Positions 12,302 through 24,900 of a DNA stretch of 64,000 nucleotides are shown in pieces. Under the pieces are notes generated by a model. That model ran no database searches, was not told the DNA's origin, and saw nothing but the letters and a program-made list of their open reading frames with translations. A program made the position numbers and the translations under genes. This DNA is from Trileptium ribeirensis (Eukaryota > Nematoda > Enoplea > Enoplida > Thoracostomopsidae). The stretch covers positions 62,001-126,000 of the forward strand of contig JASANE010016368.1 in the NCBI GenBank assembly GCA_030248225.1, given 5' to 3'. Within the stretch, counting starts at the first letter, position 1; the number at the start of each line of letters is the position of its first letter.

Positions 12302-12979
12302 CTGTAATTGCAAACATATCTACTTTAACTGAGTGAGAATCTACAGTAACGAAAATTATTCTAAACGTTGGTTTTGAGGAACTATTCTATCTAAACTATT
12401 TCAACAAATATTTTGGTTAATCCACACTGATCTACACAGTATATTTTCAGAGTCAGGCACAGTTTCTGGATCATCTATAAACGTATAAAGCAAGATATAA
12501 ACTGATCACTAGCAACCGTTATAATATATGTAGCTTATTTTGAGAGGCTTATATACATATTAACAGGGTGTCGAATATTCGCTTATTGATATCTACCACC
12601 ACTGTGCATGAAAATAAACATTATATTGCACAATTAACGAAATTAAATTATATTGCAAATTTCGACGTCAAAACACACGGTGATGAATGATTAATAACAT
12701 ACATATGTGTATAGAGTTGACTAGCCCAACATTATGTATACGAAATATATTTAAAGTACTTGCTTTGCGATAAATTCAACAAGGTAATATCAAGAATTGG
12801 TGATAGTCGACTCTATTGAAGATAGTAACACTCTTCAGACTTGCTTCATTACCGCCCGCTGTACGTCGCGGTCATATTCGGCCTTACTCCGCAGGCTTTA
12901 TGACCCACCAAGTGTGTCATAAACATATATAACTGTCAAACCCCTTTCCTCCATGGATACATGCTCATATTGGGACATA

Positions 12980-13240
12980 TGGCTTATCACCCTCTAATTC
13001 TCTGACCCCCGTCGAGGATTCGCCTGCCTCCTGGGCGTGATTCGCTGAGGCTACGCACCCCCCCCTGTGCCCGAAATTTTGGGACACAAAACCGGAAATC
13101 GGGCAAACATGACCAAAATTGTGTCGACATTGGGAAAAATTGGAGGAAAACTGGCAAAAGATACGCGAAAATTGTTAAGATGTGTGCCAAAAATATTTGA
13201 AAATTTGGCTTCCAATAAAGTTCAGTACTTTATCCCACAC
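12980..13240. repeat. GC-ended, AAAATTGG-rich repeat, copy 1
   Basis: A GC-rich, CCCCC-containing flank leads into a core of repeated AAAATTGG and GGCAAAA words, followed by another GC-rich flank. The same architecture occurs at 15,775-16,150 and 21,536-21,912 (mirrored at about 63.22-63.59 kb). It lies in the DEG/ENaC gene's last visible intron. Short frames here are composition artefacts. Confidence 0.5.
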
Positions 13241-13319
13241 TGATGATCTCCCACCCGCGGACACCTGATCACCTCCTGGCGGCGACTTCCCCGTCGCACC
13301 CGCTATACCCATGCGACGT

Positions 13320-13800
13320 TGGAGCTCGCATATATGATGAACCACAACATCTAGCACCCTCCAGACTCTTGGATCAACAACTTGTACCCACAAATGATCT
13401 TGGTTCACTAAACCTATACCTCACCTATGCTCATGGACTACTATAAATTCAGACCCCCAGGTTCTTGAATCACTAAATTACTCCATGTCCATGTTATTGG
13501 ACCACTATTTCAGACCCTTAGGTGCTTGGGCTGCTATTTCTGCCCCCAGATTCTGGGACGAGTCGAATAAGTCTGAAAAATTTTCCAAAATATTATCAGA
13601 AATTTTTTCAAAAATCTTCGACCCCCCGGAACCTCAGGGTCTGAAATAGTGGTCCAAGAACCAGGGTTGTCTAAAATAGTGGTCTAAGAACATGGGTGGG
13701 ATGTAAGTTGGTGGACCAAGAGCCTGGCGATCAGGATATGGCAGTCCATGAACATGGGCGTGATAGTCATATTTATAACCCACCACTTGGCGGATCATAA
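13320..13800. repeat. minisatellite arranged as an inverted repeat
   Basis: Units containing 'GG(A/T)CCACTATTTCAGACCC' and 'GGTTCTTG' run one way on the left and the other way on the right. The best-matched pair, 13,499-13,522 and 13,632-13,655, agrees at 23 of 24 positions and encloses a loop of about 110 bases. The RNA or single strand would form a long hairpin inside the intron. Confidence 0.65.
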
Positions 13801-15774
13801 ACCTGAAGGAAGTAAGTGCAAAAAGGACCGAAACCGCACCGCGGGCTTTCAATAGCAAATCTAAAGAGTTTCATACTTCACAGTCGAGTGAATCAGCAGC
13901 GACTCTTGGTTATATTAAGATTTAATTGCTCGTCATGGCTATGGCATTGCTTTCATTTTCATCTGACAGCGTATTACATCTTTAATTTTTCATGCCCAAA
14001 CTTACGCTGCACGTATTAAACAAAATTCCCTTACAAATCTGTTCCTTATGCATCGCGTGACAAAACTAAAATGGCGGTATGCAAAACCATGATTTATTCG
14101 ACATGAATTTATACGAAACGTTAGTTGTTATTTCAATCAATTATGTCAAATACGAAAATTATCAAGTTTGTCGATGTTTAAAAAAAATTAAAATTTTAAG
14201 GCATGCTAATGTGAGCGCTGAGTTTTTGAGATACGAGAATGCAATTATTACTGTCTTCATACTGAATTTATACGCGGTGTGTTAACAGCACCTCTACTCC
14301 GATTTTAACACATAACTTAATCAAAATATTTAAGGTTCAATGTAAAAGCAAGTTTCAGAATGGCAATGCAATTTTAATTATAAAAGATAAGGTTCTGGTA
14401 AAAATTCAATTTACCGAATTCCTTCTTGAGAGCGTACATATTCCGAAATTGAAATGAAGAAGCCGCCTTGTGGCAACATTTTCAGACGAGGCAGCTTGTT
14501 TCAAAGCGAACTGATTAGTTTTTATCAACTTATAAGCAATGTTAGCGAGTTTCTCTCTTAATAACATGTTTATTGAGTATGTCCGATTATTAGTGCTCTA
14601 TCAAGTATAATATACTATTATATATAGATATAGTATAATATGCTATTATATATACATAAAGTAACAATTATGGCACAAATTTTAACCGCTGGATCGAAAA
14701 CCATAGATCACAAAAAAACAATTCGTCAGCTGTTGTTAAACTACTGCGCTAGTTTTAGCGTTTGATGCGCCTGTAACAGATCACATTTTACTCCACTTAT
14801 AGCAATACTTCGGCTGCCATAAATCCACGCCGTTTAAATAATCGCTTACTCGTATAGCGATTACACTTTAAAAATTAACCGTTCTTAACTGCTACTATTT
14901 GTGTATTCATTATGTTTTAACCAGAAAATTACATAGGCCGAGGTTGTCAGATACGATGATTGAAAATGGCTATAAATTTTGCTACACCGTATTTATGGTC
15001 TGAGCCAGGAACCATCATTTATAAGATGGCTTTTATGATGACTTGTATTTCACAAGTGCATTAAATAAGCAATGTTGTAGCTTGACTCTAAAGGTTAACA
15101 GTTACGATGACTATACCTCATACCGGCATCCCGGATTCAAAATTGGAACCCTGTCAAGACGAAGGCGACATTACTAGACAAATATGGCCAGGAATTCCAC
15201 AATAGCCAATTCTATGTTTTCGATAAATGGTGATTTATATCTTCTCATTGCAGTGGTTATGAAATATTAAAATTTAGAAAAATGTACATATTCACAGAAA
15301 AATCTATCTCAAAATATATTATCTGAAATACTATCTTAAACAATATAATGTATTATGTACTCAAGGAGGTCACTGTTGGATCACTTTTTATCGGTGGGTC
15401 ATAGTGTGTCTGTAATATATTTCTGGTCGAGACCGTTATAGGTCACCGTAGGTCATGGGCGGTCAATGTTAGGTGAAGGTGACCCATGTTCGTTTACTGA
15501 ATATGATTGCCGACGGAATACTAAATCAAGTTGTGCTGTATGGCGTAAAAATAGGACACAGGTTAAAGTTACTTCAATTTTTTGAAAGGACAGATAACGT
15601 GTCTGTCATCAACGCGTCTTCACTAACTAAAACAGCAACTGTCCGTGTATGTATTTAAAAAGATTTGTACTGCGCTATGCAACTCGATAGTCACTCACAC
15701 CTGGTTTGCTAAACATCCGTGTACTGTAATAATAGTAATAATCATATAATCTCATAAGAGGGAGGGTAGATTAT
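13801..15774. other. intronic non-coding DNA
   Basis: AT-rich sequence within the presumed DEG/ENaC intron. An AT palindrome of TATACTATTATATATA-type words lies at about 14,605-14,655. A possible small Cys-containing exon on the minus strand near 14,006-14,065 (acceptor TTTTAG, donor GTAAGT) cannot be joined in frame with confidence. Confidence 0.35.
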
Positions 15775-16150
15775 CACCGTGACGCCTGGACTCTCCTAGG
15801 GCGAGCAACCATAACCCCGGCATGCTCGACCCTTCTGTTTAAAAGGCTCCGCACCGCCGCCCCCACCTCACACCTCACCCACACCTCCCCTACTTTCGCA
15901 CCACGCCGAAGGTGCACGTAAAAGTTTAAATAAATTTGCAAAAATCGATTGAAAAGATGCAAAACATTGGGAAAGTTTGACAAGAAATGAGAGAAAATTG
16001 GCAAAAGTTTGAAATAAATTTGAGTCCTAAAAAATTCCCAAAATTTACCCCTTGGTGACCTCATACCGCCAACTGGCTGATACCGCTGGCGAGGCCAAAG
16101 GACTCCCGTAGCACCCGTGGCCCTTGGACATCGTGCTCGTATGGTAACAA
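15775..16150. repeat. GC-ended, AAAATTGG-rich repeat, copy 2
   Basis: It has the same layout as the copy at 12,980: a C-rich end with many CACCTC words, a core of AAAATTGGCAAAAGTTTG-like words, and a GC-rich end with ACTGGCTGATACCGCTGGCG. The repeat architecture explains the open minus-strand frame at 15,774-16,064. Confidence 0.5.
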
Positions 16151-17235
16151 TTTAAACAGAATTTAAGACCGCTATGAAACCGCTTGATTTATCATAAGTA
16201 ATAGCAAGTATTATTTGTTGCCATGTTGCTGCGTTACTTTTGTGTAATCTAAATAACTTCCGCAGCAGGCTTCTCGACGATTCAGCAGTTGAATGCACTA
16301 TAACATGAATGCAGTAGGCTATCCACTACGATCCAAACACGCTTTACAGAATTGCAAATGCGTTGAAGTTGTATTTGAAAAATCCTTGTAACAAACTTCT
16401 ATAATTTTGTAGTTGCCACGATAGCGCGGTATGCGATTGTTAGTAAAATTTTGGTCGCTCTAATTTATTAAAATAACTGCTACAAATTTCCAGCGCCTCG
16501 GAATCTAAGTACAGTACATCATAATGAAAGCTTTACTTAATGGTATTAAGATCCATTCTACGGATCGGAGGATCAGCACCATGCAGCACCTGTATTTTTG
16601 CATTTTGTAGCTTTTTGTTATAGATCAAATAACGTTTCTAATGACAAAAACATTATAGGATTGGAGTATAACTACTGAAAATCTGATTGAAGACCTTGCT
16701 GCCTTGCTCTTTCTATTGATAAGAAACGCCAAATGGCGACTTCATATATATGCCAAGGTCGAGTTTATACAAATCACAAATATTAACGAAGAGAACAACT
16801 ACAGGAGCTTAGATCGCAAGATAACGGTCTTCAGCTGAATATATGGCCCAAAGTTGCTATACTTGAAAAGCATTAACTATCGGTTCCTTGGCTTTATACA
16901 AATTAATATTCTGGTTCCGTGGCAATAGCTCAGCAGTTTGTTTGCAATGCCAGGCTGTTTGCAAATAATTTTCCAGGGATTTTTAACCAGGCAATCCCAA
17001 AATCGAAATCAGAGGACGCTGAAGTTTGTCTGGGAGCCGCGAAATAGGTTTATCGCTTGATTCACTCGGTCTATTTGCATTGTAAATTTTAAATTGTCAA
17101 AAATTCAACTTTTGCGATGCCAAAAGCTAAAAAATTTTATAAATCGCCTCAGATACACTGCCTATATATTCTATACTGACGTTAAAACAATGTTTAAACA
17201 AGTTTTCTCTTAATTTATCAATTATCAATTTTTAA
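16151..17235. other. intronic non-coding DNA
   Basis: No gene, RNA or repeat recognised. Confidence 0.4.
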
Positions 17236-17583
17236 TTAGGAACAATATTTTATCAAAAACATAACGCCAATTTTTCAGTTCAGCTGGAGATACTTCATCG
17301 GGAAGAAAATTATTACCAACGGAAATTAACCCAGAAGTGGCCCAAAATTTACGAGGTGACGCAAACCAAGGAGCCATGGGTATCAAAGTGTCAAAAATGC
17401 CTAGCTAGCTATGTAATAAATTTACCAGTATTAATCGCTATAAAATGTGATGGAAAGGAATTCGTTCGGACCGTCGCCATCACAACCTTCAGGTTTGAGA
17501 ACTACAAAAGTAGTAAAACGCAACAACAAGGGTATTATATCATTCAGACCAAATGGTGTAGGGGCTATTCTTCTTTTCTATAA
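17236..17583 (+). CDS. unrecognised plus-strand ORF (about 116 codons), gene-fragment candidate
   Basis: A plus-strand frame is open from just after a TAA at 17,233-17,235 to a TAA at 17,583, inside the intron of the minus-strand DEG/ENaC gene. A pyrimidine-rich tract and TTTTTCAG ending at 17,278 make a good 3' splice site, so the coding part may begin at 17,279. Two other frames also look coding over part of the span: one at 17,279-17,400 is rich in Gly, Asn and Glu, and another at 17,447-17,600 is rich in Ser, Pro and Arg. This suggests a decayed, frameshifted gene piece rather than one intact exon. No family recognised. Confidence 0.25.
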   Translation, partial: LGTIFYQKHNANFSVQLEILHREENYYQRKLTQKWPKIYEVTQTKEPWVSKCQKCLASYVINLPVLIAIKCDGKEFVRTVAITTFRFENYKSSKTQQQGYYIIQTKWCRGYSSFL

Positions 17584-17744
17584 AGCTGTGGTTCTGGTAC
17601 AAACATATGGTATTTTTCTCGAATACAGTGCACTAAGGGCACAACAATAATAGCAAATAGGTAAACAATAATTCGCGTCAAAAAGGTAATATTATATATA
17701 GTATATAAATGAGGTAATTTTGGTGGCGACTATTGACTTAATTT

Positions 17745-19060
17745 AAATATCCACACGTTCATAGTATAAATAACATTCCCTTGAACGGACCAGCTACTCC
17801 GGCTCAATAATATTAGTATGCTATTCATTGCCAAACTTTTGTTTACCCGCATTTTTCAGGTGCCAGGATGTTTGTTCACATATGACTAACGCCTTACGCG
17901 GTGTTCACGTTATAATGTCCCTGCTGTTTGGAACTTTTGTCCCCTTGTAGTCCCGACTCTACGGTACACACAGTCAGGGTGACACCCTTACTGTAAACCA
18001 ATTGCCGAGGATGTACGATACAGCCCTAGCTACTGCATTTTTTATTTACAGTGTCGACCACGCCCTAAGCTACCAATTTAAGGCGAATTAACTGTAACAG
18101 AAAGTGTAAATAATGCGGTTTATTAGTCAACTGCGCTGTATAGCTTTTTTAATTGCCTGATATTTGTACCTAGGCCATATGAAAGCTGAGGAAATAATGC
18201 CGCACACTGTCCGTAAAACCGGAAGCAGACACGGTGTGCTTGACTCTGTCGAGAAGTGGTAATACGCGTAAATAGCTAATTTGAAAAATTTATTAAATAC
18301 AAAGAGGTGTCTAACACACCCTGTTGTCAACAGTGTCCCAGACACTGTGTGGTGTACATAGGTTCTTAACGTTGGGGACATTATAACGTGAACGCCGCAT
18401 TACTTTAAATCTGCGGACGTTCATATTGTTAAATATCATTTCTTTGAACCGACCGAGTACTGCCGTCTTAATAATTATATTATCCCGTTCATCGTAAAAA
18501 TTTTGTTTCCCCGCATTGTTCAAATGCTAGGATGTTTGTTCACATATGACTTACGACTTACTTTAAAACTGCGGACGTTCATGTTGTTAAATACCATTTC
18601 TTTGAACGGACCGAGTACTGCCGTCTCAATAATTCTAATGTCTCAGCCATCGCTAAACCTTTATTCGCACGGTCTTTCAGATGCCAGAATGGTTTTCCAC
18701 ATACTACTAACGACTTAGTTTAAACCTGTAGATGTTCATATTGTTAAATAGCATTTCTTTGGACGGGCGGAGTAATGCCGTCTCAATAATTCAAATATCC
18801 TACTCATCGGAAAAAAGCTTTGTTCGCTGAATCATTCCGATACCAGAATGTTTTTCTGCATATAACTAACGACTTACTTTAAACCTGTGGACGTTCATAT
18901 TGTTAAATACCATTCCTTTGAACGGACCGAGTACTGCTGTCTCAATAATTCTAATATCCCACTCATCGCAAAAGTTTTGTTCGCTGCATTTTTCTGTTGC
19001 CACACACTTTTCCCACATCTGCGAATAATTTTGGTCAACTTCGCTTTCGTTTATTTTGTT
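17745..19060. repeat. 158-base tandem repeat, about five units
   Basis: Units share GGACGTTCATATTGTTAAAT, TTTGAACGGACCGAGTACTG, CCGTCTCAATAATTC and ACGACTTACTTTAAA. The GGACGTTC-equivalent word falls at about 18,415, 18,573, 18,730 and 18,889, giving a period of 157-159. A diverged first unit (about 17,745-17,896) is separated from the rest by a MITE inserted into it. Confidence 0.85.
17897..18399. mobile_element. PIF/Harbinger-like MITE, copy 1 (503 bp)
   Basis: The inverted termini read GTTCACGTTATAATGTCC on the left and GGACATTATAACGTGAAC on the right, just inside GCGG and CCGC ends. The element is flanked by TTA at 17,894-17,896 and 18,400-18,402. The neighbouring repeat units give the empty site: they read GACTTACTTTAAA, while the occupied unit reads CTTA-element-TTACTTTAAA. 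That directly shows a 3-bp TTA target-site duplication, as expected for PIF/Harbinger. Inside are several short palindromes of GTGTC/GACAC type. There is no transposase. Confidence 0.85.
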
Positions 19061-21108
19061 CCACTGATTGCAGGGTGTTTCATCTGCAACTTTTTTTACA
19101 AATTTATCTATTTAAACTTATAACTATAGGTGATTTGCACAAACAATTTGCAGCCAAATGATGCAGGATTAATTTGAATTGCATATAAAAATATCAATAC
19201 TTCTCGCTAGTTTGTGATGTAAAATACTATTGTAGGGAACTTATCAGCCCAACCATAACTAAATAGAAACATTGTCAACTAATCCGGAAAGCTGCAGATC
19301 AAAATGATTGTAAATTTCATTCGGTAATAAACTTAAATATATTTGGCAATAGAGTTATTCGCTTAACATTACAAAATGTTAATATATAACTCATCTCATC
19401 ACGATGGGCAAAGAAAGAATCTCAAGTGACCAAAACGTGTACATTCGTCTAGTTTAACGCTAAATAAAATTGAACCTTCACAAAATAGCTGCGTTCAGAA
19501 TACCTGACTGTCATGAGTTGTGGTGTATTGATTAACCACAGATCTTGAACACACTGCATACTGCCGGTGTTCCGCAGCAAAGAAAAGCTGTAACTCTATA
19601 CTAGTTGCAGCATAAATAAATGTAAACTAGCTTTTCGTAACAATTTATTACTGTGACACAGTTTTGGCCCATGTTTATCAACTGACTCTAGAAAAAATAC
19701 CGTAGCAATTATACAACTTTCAACACAGCTAAGATTATTATATACATTCATATTTGTAACATAGCTTATATAGTTATAGCAGTGCATCGAAATGTGTTAA
19801 CGCATGTTAAGCTAAATTAGTTGTATTACAAGTTAGTTGTAGCACAACCAGATGTGCGTTAAGTAATTTGTACGCCCGGTTGTGTTATTTAACTGCTTCA
19901 AACTCATGCTGACGCACTCGTCTAAGCTCGTTACAACCGTGCTTACAAATCACTTGACGTAAGATGGCTGTGCTACTTCTATTACTTGTACAAGACCAAA
20001 TCGTTTATGTACAGTGTAGACTGCACTGATTCGTCACGTAGTTACTATTATTAACAAGCTCAGCTGTTCAAAAGCAAGGCTTGCATGGAATTGCCAGTGA
20101 GGACGATGATGCCGTTTTATTGCGTCATTAAGCCATAAATACCAACAAGTTCAGCTCAAGTGCTGAAAAGCAACCTTTCGGTGAGATTTCCTCAAAGAAG
20201 ATAGCAGTCAGGGTATACATGTGTATAAGGCTCTTTTAGAAAATGTTTGCTCGGAAAAAGCACTTTTAAATTGTATATAATAATGTTTTTATAGTCTAAC
20301 AGCCACTCTTACTAATAATTTCCGTCCTAAACATTACGCAGCGTATAGAGTAAATCGTCATTTATATCACTATTCAACATGTTTAGAAATGTTATAATAC
20401 AGAACTAACTTTTACTCAAATTTATTAGATGCTTGACGAGGACCACTGAATTTACAACATGAGTTTTGTCGTCTTGCGAATTTGTAACGTTCCCATAAGG
20501 AAAACGTGAAAAAATGTAATATCCAGTGAATAAGGTAATTTCCAGTGATCGGAAGCAGTCTGCTTCTAGTCAAGCATCAAAATGTGGTCTAGTTGAAACA
20601 ATGATGATAATTGTTAAAAATGTCTTATATTGGTTATCATTTCTATGATACTAGTGCAGAGCTATATTTCACGTACTAACTGCGTCCAGAACTAATGTAT
20701 TGTTTCGCTTCGCTTTGCCATTTTTTCTCGAACCGTTTTACCAACAATATCTAAGACCAAATTGAACATGCATTAGTTATATATTTATTGCAACGCTAAA
20801 AATCCTTTATCAGGATACGATCGGTGCGGTGGCATCATTTTGAGGTCTCTTACGTGGCATGACCTATGGTGTAGGTTCTATGTCAAAACTATGTTAGTTT
20901 GGCGACTGTGACCAAAAATAATGAATTAAATTTACAATTAACAGTGTATATTATTATCTAATAAATTTCTTAGATCTGCGTTTTATTATAGTAAATAGAT
21001 ATACATATACTGTGACAGTCGTAATGTATAATCTAGGCATTTCATTGAAAGAATTTTACATGAAACAGATAGTACCAACCACCTAACACCCTATCACCTT
21101 CTACTTAC
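19061..21108. other. intronic non-coding DNA
   Basis: AT-rich sequence within the DEG/ENaC gene. The only notable part is the small exon candidate at about 19,536-19,587. The minus-strand frame at 19,596-19,787 has no family motif. Confidence 0.4.
19536..19587 (-). CDS. possible small Cys-rich DEG/ENaC exon (tentative)
   Basis: On the minus strand a splice acceptor, GAGTTACAG, ends at 19,588. The next two bases would complete the split codon left by the exon ending at 21,109 (phase 1). The following codons read FLCCGTPAVCSVFKIC before a possible GT donor and an in-frame TAA. This gives a Cys spacing like the CxC...P...C...C part of the extracellular domain that should follow that exon. The stretch is short, the donor is weak, and other frames are open here too, so this is only a lead. 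Confidence 0.2.
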
Positions 21109-21412
21109 CTCCGCCAGTTAGAACGCTGGTAATTGAACATCCGTGTAAAATTGTGTGAACCTGCTCGTCACAATTCAACTCGCAAACGTATCTAGCAAAT
21201 CCAGCTGGATATTTATCGCTTGCTCCAATTTTAATACATGGCCTTGTTCTACGATTCAAGTTTATTACACGTCGGACATCTGCTCGGTGATACGTCGAAA
21301 TGGACGAGTTAAAATAATCGCTTTGAATTACTCGTGCAAAATAGGGCTTTTGCAAATAGTACCATAGAGGACCGTTATGAAGCGTAATGTAAAACACGTT
21401 TGTCGCCGGAAC
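21109..21412 (-). CDS. DEG/ENaC channel, extracellular-domain exon (left copy)
   Basis: A 304-base exon with a textbook acceptor (TTTATTCAG, ending at 21,413) and donor (GGAG|GTAAGT at 21,108). It starts in phase 0, matching the phase-0 end of exon 1, and ends in phase 1. The product fits the middle of the DEG/ENaC ectodomain: a beta-strand segment with an IH-like motif (FYITLHNGPLWYYLQKPYF), then LNRRTRPC, then the pattern Y-P-x-G-F-x-x-Y-V-C-x-x-x-C-x(9)-G-C. These correspond to the family's LPPPWGxC...YSxxACxxxC...CxC region. The open frame continues upstream to 21,535, but that part is intron. The mirrored copy at 63,716 is also open to the window end and appears near-identical, so this exon is intact in both arms. 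Confidence 0.8.
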
Positions 21413-21535
21413 CTGAATAAATTTAAAGAAAACTATTTGAATTTTGTAACTGATACGCTTGAGTGAGGCATTTAGGAGATGAAGTAATCCAGAGTCAATA
21501 ATAGAACGTTCTACAAAAGTCTTAACACATAACAC

Positions 21536-21912
21536 ATAAGTGGAGGTAAGGGGTTACCTCCTAAGCCATAGTTACGACCCCTGGCGATTTATCTGCCCCA
21601 GACCTCTTCCAAATTCCATTTCCGTCGTCAAAGACGCACAAAAAAATTCGGGAAAAGTGGCACAACTTTTAGGGAAAATTTGCATTATGTTTATTTGGCG
21701 AGAAAGTTTGCTTAAATTGGCAAAAAATGTTTAAAATTTAGACATAAACCACGGAAAATTACAAATATTGATAAAAATTAGCAAATTTTGGAAAAAATTT
21801 AGCTAAATGTTTGAAAACTATGGGTTTCAAAAAATTGCATACATCTGCCGATAGGAACCTTCTCCCTTCCGATGAAACCATCAACCCAGTGCGCCGACGA
21901 ACCTTGGACAAT
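21536..21912. repeat. GC-ended, AAAATTGG-rich repeat, copy 3
   Basis: Third copy of the family seen at 12,980 and 15,775. GC-rich ends (GGTTACCTCCTAAGCC on one side, CCAGTGCGCCGACGAACC on the other) enclose a core of AAAATT, GGCAAAA and GGAAAA words. It lies in the intron between DEG/ENaC exon 1 and the exon at 21,109-21,412. Its mirror copy is at about 63,215-63,590. Confidence 0.5.
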
Positions 21913-24900
21913 TATGAGTTAGGGTAATATAAAACAATGATTAATACTAATAATGAAAAATTTTAATACATATTACGTATGGCGAGCATTTATTGCAAAT
22001 ATTAATATATCTCATTTATATATCGAACGAATTACGATTTGTACAATAGTTTTTTTAACTACATCGAATATTTCTGAGGTTTAGCTTCTCTTACACAACT
22101 GGTTCCATTTGTACATTTAGCCATCGTTTACTAAAGTTGTGCGAAGGTTATGTGCGCCAGGGTTTCTATCACTAGATGCTGCGTTGAGATCGTTGAGTTT
22201 GTAAAACTAATTCAATTTCAGTTAGACACATTAATAGTTTTTTAAAGATGCGATGAAATCGTAGCTGGGAGAACTGAAGATGACACGCTGCGTTAATACA
22301 TTACGTAATGAATATGGACTGTGAACATATAAGCCAAATCGAGTCAATTTTAACAGGTAATTTTCTGTAATAACCACATTTCTTTTAGGTTATACGACTC
22401 CAGCCCAAAAATGGTCAATTTCGACTAAGCATTTTTAATTTTGGTGTCTTTCTACTCAGCTGCTGGATGAGCTTAAAATATTTAAAAGAACCATATTTAT
22501 GGCGATCTGGTTTTAATTTTAACGTACTCTTAGATAGTCAAAATTTCCGATTTTTTCCTGTAATTGTATAATTTTAAGCCAGTCCGACTGAATGAATAAA
22601 CTGAATCAAATGGCGTCAAACTCAGCTGACTTCATGGGGTAACATCCTAGGCTAAGGTTAGGACTTTAATTCAGTTGGCATAGCTCCTCAAGGCATATTA
22701 CGTATTTGCTGACTTTGTCACCACTTGACTAATGACTAAAGCTATGTCATGTGTGTTTATTGTATTTGTTAAAACATTGGAGTTTTTAATTCTATTTTGG
22801 TACATCTGATGGCGTGTCCTATTTAATACAGCCATATCAAAACTCTATGTTATATACGTTAGTGACGCCTACATTAACTACAACATAGTATAATATGCTA
22901 GCATATTCATCTTTGTTCAGGAATAATAGGGCCGAAACCTGAATTTTGCCGAATAAACCTCTGCTATAACCCATAGGTGAAAACTAACTTCACGATTTCA
23001 AAGTCGTTGCCCAACACTAGAACTAGTCTAAAGTACATATTATGTTACCTCCTCTTTGCATGGCATTAGCAGTACATATAAAATATAAATATGCATTCAA
23101 ACATTGAGACCAATGGTGCCGCGCCCCCTCCTGAAGAGATATCCTGCGTAGTCACTTATGAGCGAGTAAACTTAAGCTGACCCCGCCAGCCATCCTATTT
23201 TATAAATTTTGAATAAAAATTGTTACGGTACGCTTTTTGGTCATTTGAAATTTGGGGCAAAACTGTTCACTAATAAAGTGCTCTCGATTAATATCTAACC
23301 ATTTTGTGTTCGCGAAAGTTAAAATAAAATTACCCAAATTGTTGAGAATAAAAATTGTCGAGTCTAAATTTAAAGGGTTTGTTCAGAGCTTAACACCAGG
23401 AGCTTAACTATAGGACCGATTTGCTGGTAACGTCACTTTTGTATTAAATTTGTTCGCGAACACTGACTACTGCAAATTTAAATGAATAGGCATTAAGAAA
23501 CTGGATTTCTGCTAATTGAAAACTTCGAAATTCTGTCCGGATATGAGGTATAATTTCTGGCATTTAGATTGATTTTGCGTAATTTCGGTTAGGGAAAACC
23601 CGAATGAAATTTAGAATTTTCCCGCAACAAGGGTTTGCGATTTGATATAGGTAATTACAAAATAGAGTGGTTGCTAGTGTCGCCTTAACTTTACTCACTT
23701 ATTATATTTAAGTTCAAATATTTCATGCTATGGTGCCTCGCCCTCACACCTGAAGAAATATCCTGCGTGGTCACTTATATTTACGTTACAAACAATTCAC
23801 CAATCGAGGGTCGCTACCGCCTCCCCTGAAGAGATATCCTGAGTAGTCACTGATGCATCATTTACAATAATATGCGTGCTTTTGGTCCTAATTATGTCAC
23901 GCGTTTAAATGTGTTAGCTACTATGTCACGCATACTGTCCCATCTAGACTATTAAAGTTTTGAATAGCCTAGCTCAGCTATGCATTTGTCATCGAGTGTC
24001 GAGCAGGATAGCGCTTTTGTCACGAGGCGTTCAGCTGAGCCCTATAACTTAAGCCAGAAACCATTTGGTCCGCGAACAGTACCGTTTTATTACACGTACC
24101 TAAATAATGCTCCAGATGCGGCGTGTCACGTTAAAACGTTAATTGTATATATTAAAACAAATATATAACTTTTTAAATAGTGTGAAAGTACTATAGAACA
24201 AAATGCTGTTACACTAACCACAATACTAAATAAAATTTTATCATATGACCATTAAGCCGAACGCTCCGTTTGTCACGCAGAGCCTAGCTAAGCTCTCTGT
24301 TTGTCACATTGAGATTAGCTAAGCTATAGAGAAGTACCATAGTAGTCCAGCTAAGCTATACTTTACCCCAACTAGCTGAGTTGGACGCATGACATAACTT
24401 GGCCCTGGCGCACGCATATTATCGTAAATGATGCATTATATTTACGTTCAAATATTCATGCAATGGCGCGTGGCTCCAGCACCCTGAAGAAATATCTTAT
24501 ATCTTACGTAGTCAGTTATGCTCGAGTTCTAACTGTTTTCGTGCGATGGCATTCTCGCTCCCCTGAAAAGATATCCTGTGTAATCATGCGCGACTGAAGA
24601 AACTTAAAGTGACCCCGCTAACCATGATTTTGCAATTTCCTGGATATCTGAATCAATCATTACTGTTAAAGAACAAATAGGATATTCGATTCGATTCACT
24701 GCGAGCGTGGACTTAAAGGTTTTCATTCGGGATATAACAATTCCGTAACATTTCATAGCTTCGAGACAGGATTCGACTCTGTTCGCGAACAAATTTAATG
24801 TAACTATAGCGTCATGAACATGACGATCATATTAATTATTAATTACTTTTCGCGAACAAGTCTCTTGTTAATACAAATTCGACAAAAATCTGTTCGCGAA

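Noticed and set aside
21413..21535. An N-terminal extension of the channel exon in the same open frame
   Set aside because: A clear polypyrimidine tract and TTCAG acceptor precede 21,412, the upstream part lacks family similarity, and exon 1 joins in phase at 21,412.
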